6,749 nucleotides of DNA, taken from the NCBI GenBank assembly GCA_007130585.1, contig SLSE01000015.1, forward strand, positions 1 through 6,749, read 5' to 3'. Shown here piece after piece: positions 5,747 through 6,749 of the stretch (positions are counted from its first letter, which is position 1; every line of letters starts with the position of its first letter). The notes under the pieces were generated by a model, which worked only from the letters and a program-made list of their open reading frames with translations, was not told the origin of the DNA and did no database searches. The stretch is from Syntrophomonadaceae bacterium (GTDB lineage: Bacteria > Bacillota > Dethiobacteria > DTU022). A program made the translations under genes and the position numbers.

Positions 5747-6749
5747 TTACCGTATATAATGCCCGAGGCTGTGGACATTAAAACAACCAGGATCACAAAA
5801 GCGGCAGTTTTCCTGGCTCCCAGAACGCTGTAAATAACAAGCATGTTTGGCAGGCTTAAAGCGGGGCCGGACAGCAACAGGGCCAAAGCGGGACCGTTCC
5901 CCATACCGGACCCCAGCAACCCCTGTAAGATCGGAATTTCAGTCAGGGTTGCAAAGTACATGAAAGCTCCGATGACAGATGCCACAAGATTGGCCCGCAG
6001 GCTGTTGCCCCCCACCAGGGCTTCAATATAGCGAACCGGAATCAGGCCTGCTTCGCTCTCCGGCCTTCCCATCAACAAGCCGGCAACCAGGACCCCGGCA
6101 AAAAGAAGGGGCAAAATCTGTTTGGCAAAATCCCAGGTTGTGGCAACCCAGTCTTCACGCTCTTCACTGTTAAACCATTTCAGGACAATAGTGCCCAGCA
6201 CAACCAGCAGCGCGGCAACAAGGGGCCACTTGACCTGATAAACAGAGTTGTACAGACCAACCGGTTCTTCCGGCTCACCCCAGGTGGCAAAAATCAGGAC
6301 CAGCACGAGAGTAAGAAAAAAAAGTATATTTTGCCCAGGGCTGCGTGTCGGCTCTTCTTCCTCCTCCATGCCGGTCAGGCTTGAATCAAGCCTCTCCTTG
6401 TCTTCCTTAAAAAAGAAAAGCGCCATCAATAGGCCAATGACTACAGCAAAAACAACCGCTCCAACAGCCCTGGCCAGCCCCATTTCCCAGCCGAGAACCC
6501 GGGCTGTCAGGATAATTGCCAGCACGTTGATCGCCGGCCCTGCGTACAGAAAACACACAGCGGGCCCCAGCCCGGCACCACGGCGGTAAATACCGCAGAA
6601 AAGCGGAAGTACTGTGCATGAACAAACTGCCAGGAACATACCTGAAACAGAAGCCACGGAGTAAGCAATCCAGCGGCTGGCCTCACTCCCGAAATACTTG
6701 ATCACCGCACCCTGTGACACAAAGTTGGCAATCGCTCCGGCAATAAAAA
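5734..6749 (-). CDS. ArsP-type permease (PF03773-like), 5' end cut by window edge
   Basis: This is a polytopic membrane protein of the ArsP_1/DUF318 permease family, whose members export trivalent organoarsenicals or other soft metal species. The visible part is 337 residues and the frame remains open at the window edge (FIAGAIANFVSQ...), so the true start is outside. A GTG at 6718-6720 falls within a membrane helix and is not a likely start. The cysteine motif CSCTVLPLFCG (Cys codons at 6622-6624 and 6616-6618) matches the family's CSC signature, and a fourth cysteine follows nearby. The second half has the repeated-fold signature FATLTEIPILQGLLG...SGPALSLPNMLVI. The middle cytoplasmic or linker loop has a run of five glutamates and a charged segment. 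It heads the visible arsenic unit, 172 nt before usp. Substrate is uncertain: arsenite, methylated arsenic or another thiophilic metal. Confidence 0.88.
   Translation of the reverse strand, partial: FIAGAIANFVSQGAVIKYFGSEASRWIAYSVASVSGMFLAVCSCTVLPLFCGIYRRGAGLGPAVCFLYAGPAINVLAIILTARVLGWEMGLARAVGAVVFAVVIGLLMALFFFKEDKERLDSSLTGMEEEEEPTRSPGQNILFFLTLVLVLIFATWGEPEEPVGLYNSVYQVKWPLVAALLVVLGTIVLKWFNSEEREDWVATTWDFAKQILPLLFAGVLVAGLLMGRPESEAGLIPVRYIEALVGGNSLRANLVASVIGAFMYFATLTEIPILQGLLGSGMGNGPALALLLSGPALSLPNMLVIYSVLGARKTAAFVILVVLMSTASGIIYGNIVL

Noticed and set aside
6407..6625. 72-codon minus-strand frame inside the permease
   Set aside because: Out-of-frame shadow of the permease, whose own frame carries the CSC motif and membrane helices over the same bases.
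6718..6720. GTG as the start of the ArsP-like permease
   Set aside because: The frame continues upstream to the window edge with a typical helix sequence and no Shine-Dalgarno site precedes this GTG, so the gene begins outside the window.

Overview
The window carries six genes, all on the minus strand. It reads like a Gram-positive, probably anaerobic clostridial (Firmicutes) chromosome. The grounds are strong GGAGG-type Shine-Dalgarno sites, two successive TTG start codons, sigma-A-like promoters, intermediate GC content and a thioredoxin-type ArsC. This placement is an inference and no species is claimed. In transcription order the genes are an ArsP-type permease (5' end off the window), a tandem universal stress protein, an Acr3 arsenite efflux pump, an ArsC arsenate reductase, a YegS/DgkB-like lipid kinase, and threonyl-tRNA synthetase (3' end off the window).

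Positions 6749-3124 look like one arsenic or metalloid resistance unit. ArsC reduces arsenate to arsenite and Acr3 expels arsenite. The ArsP-like permease has a CSC motif typical of carriers of soft metals, metalloids or organoarsenicals. A two-domain UspA protein with two CxxxC pairs sits between the two pumps. Gaps are 172, 49 and 22 nt and no convincing internal promoter was found. No arsR regulator is visible; if present it lies upstream of position 6749. A hairpin after arsC (3063-3096) may end the unit. The 172-nt gap is not empty: it holds two very small ORFs joined by stop/start overlaps and a perfect 10-bp inverted repeat.

Positions 3026-1 are housekeeping. The lipid kinase has its own extended -10 promoter in the 197-nt gap. 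thrS has a near-consensus promoter (TTGACA, 17 nt, TATGAT) inside the 79-nt gap after the kinase. This gives thrS a leader of only about 33 nt, too short for a T-box. ThrS keeps every catalytic and editing residue checked.

No tRNA, rRNA, CRISPR array, insertion sequence or prophage feature was seen. No stretch over 300 bases lacks a gene. The most interesting parts are the permease-Usp-Acr3-ArsC arrangement, the cysteine pairs of the Usp, the mini-ORF chain after the permease, and a hairpin whose loop is exactly the usp stop codon.
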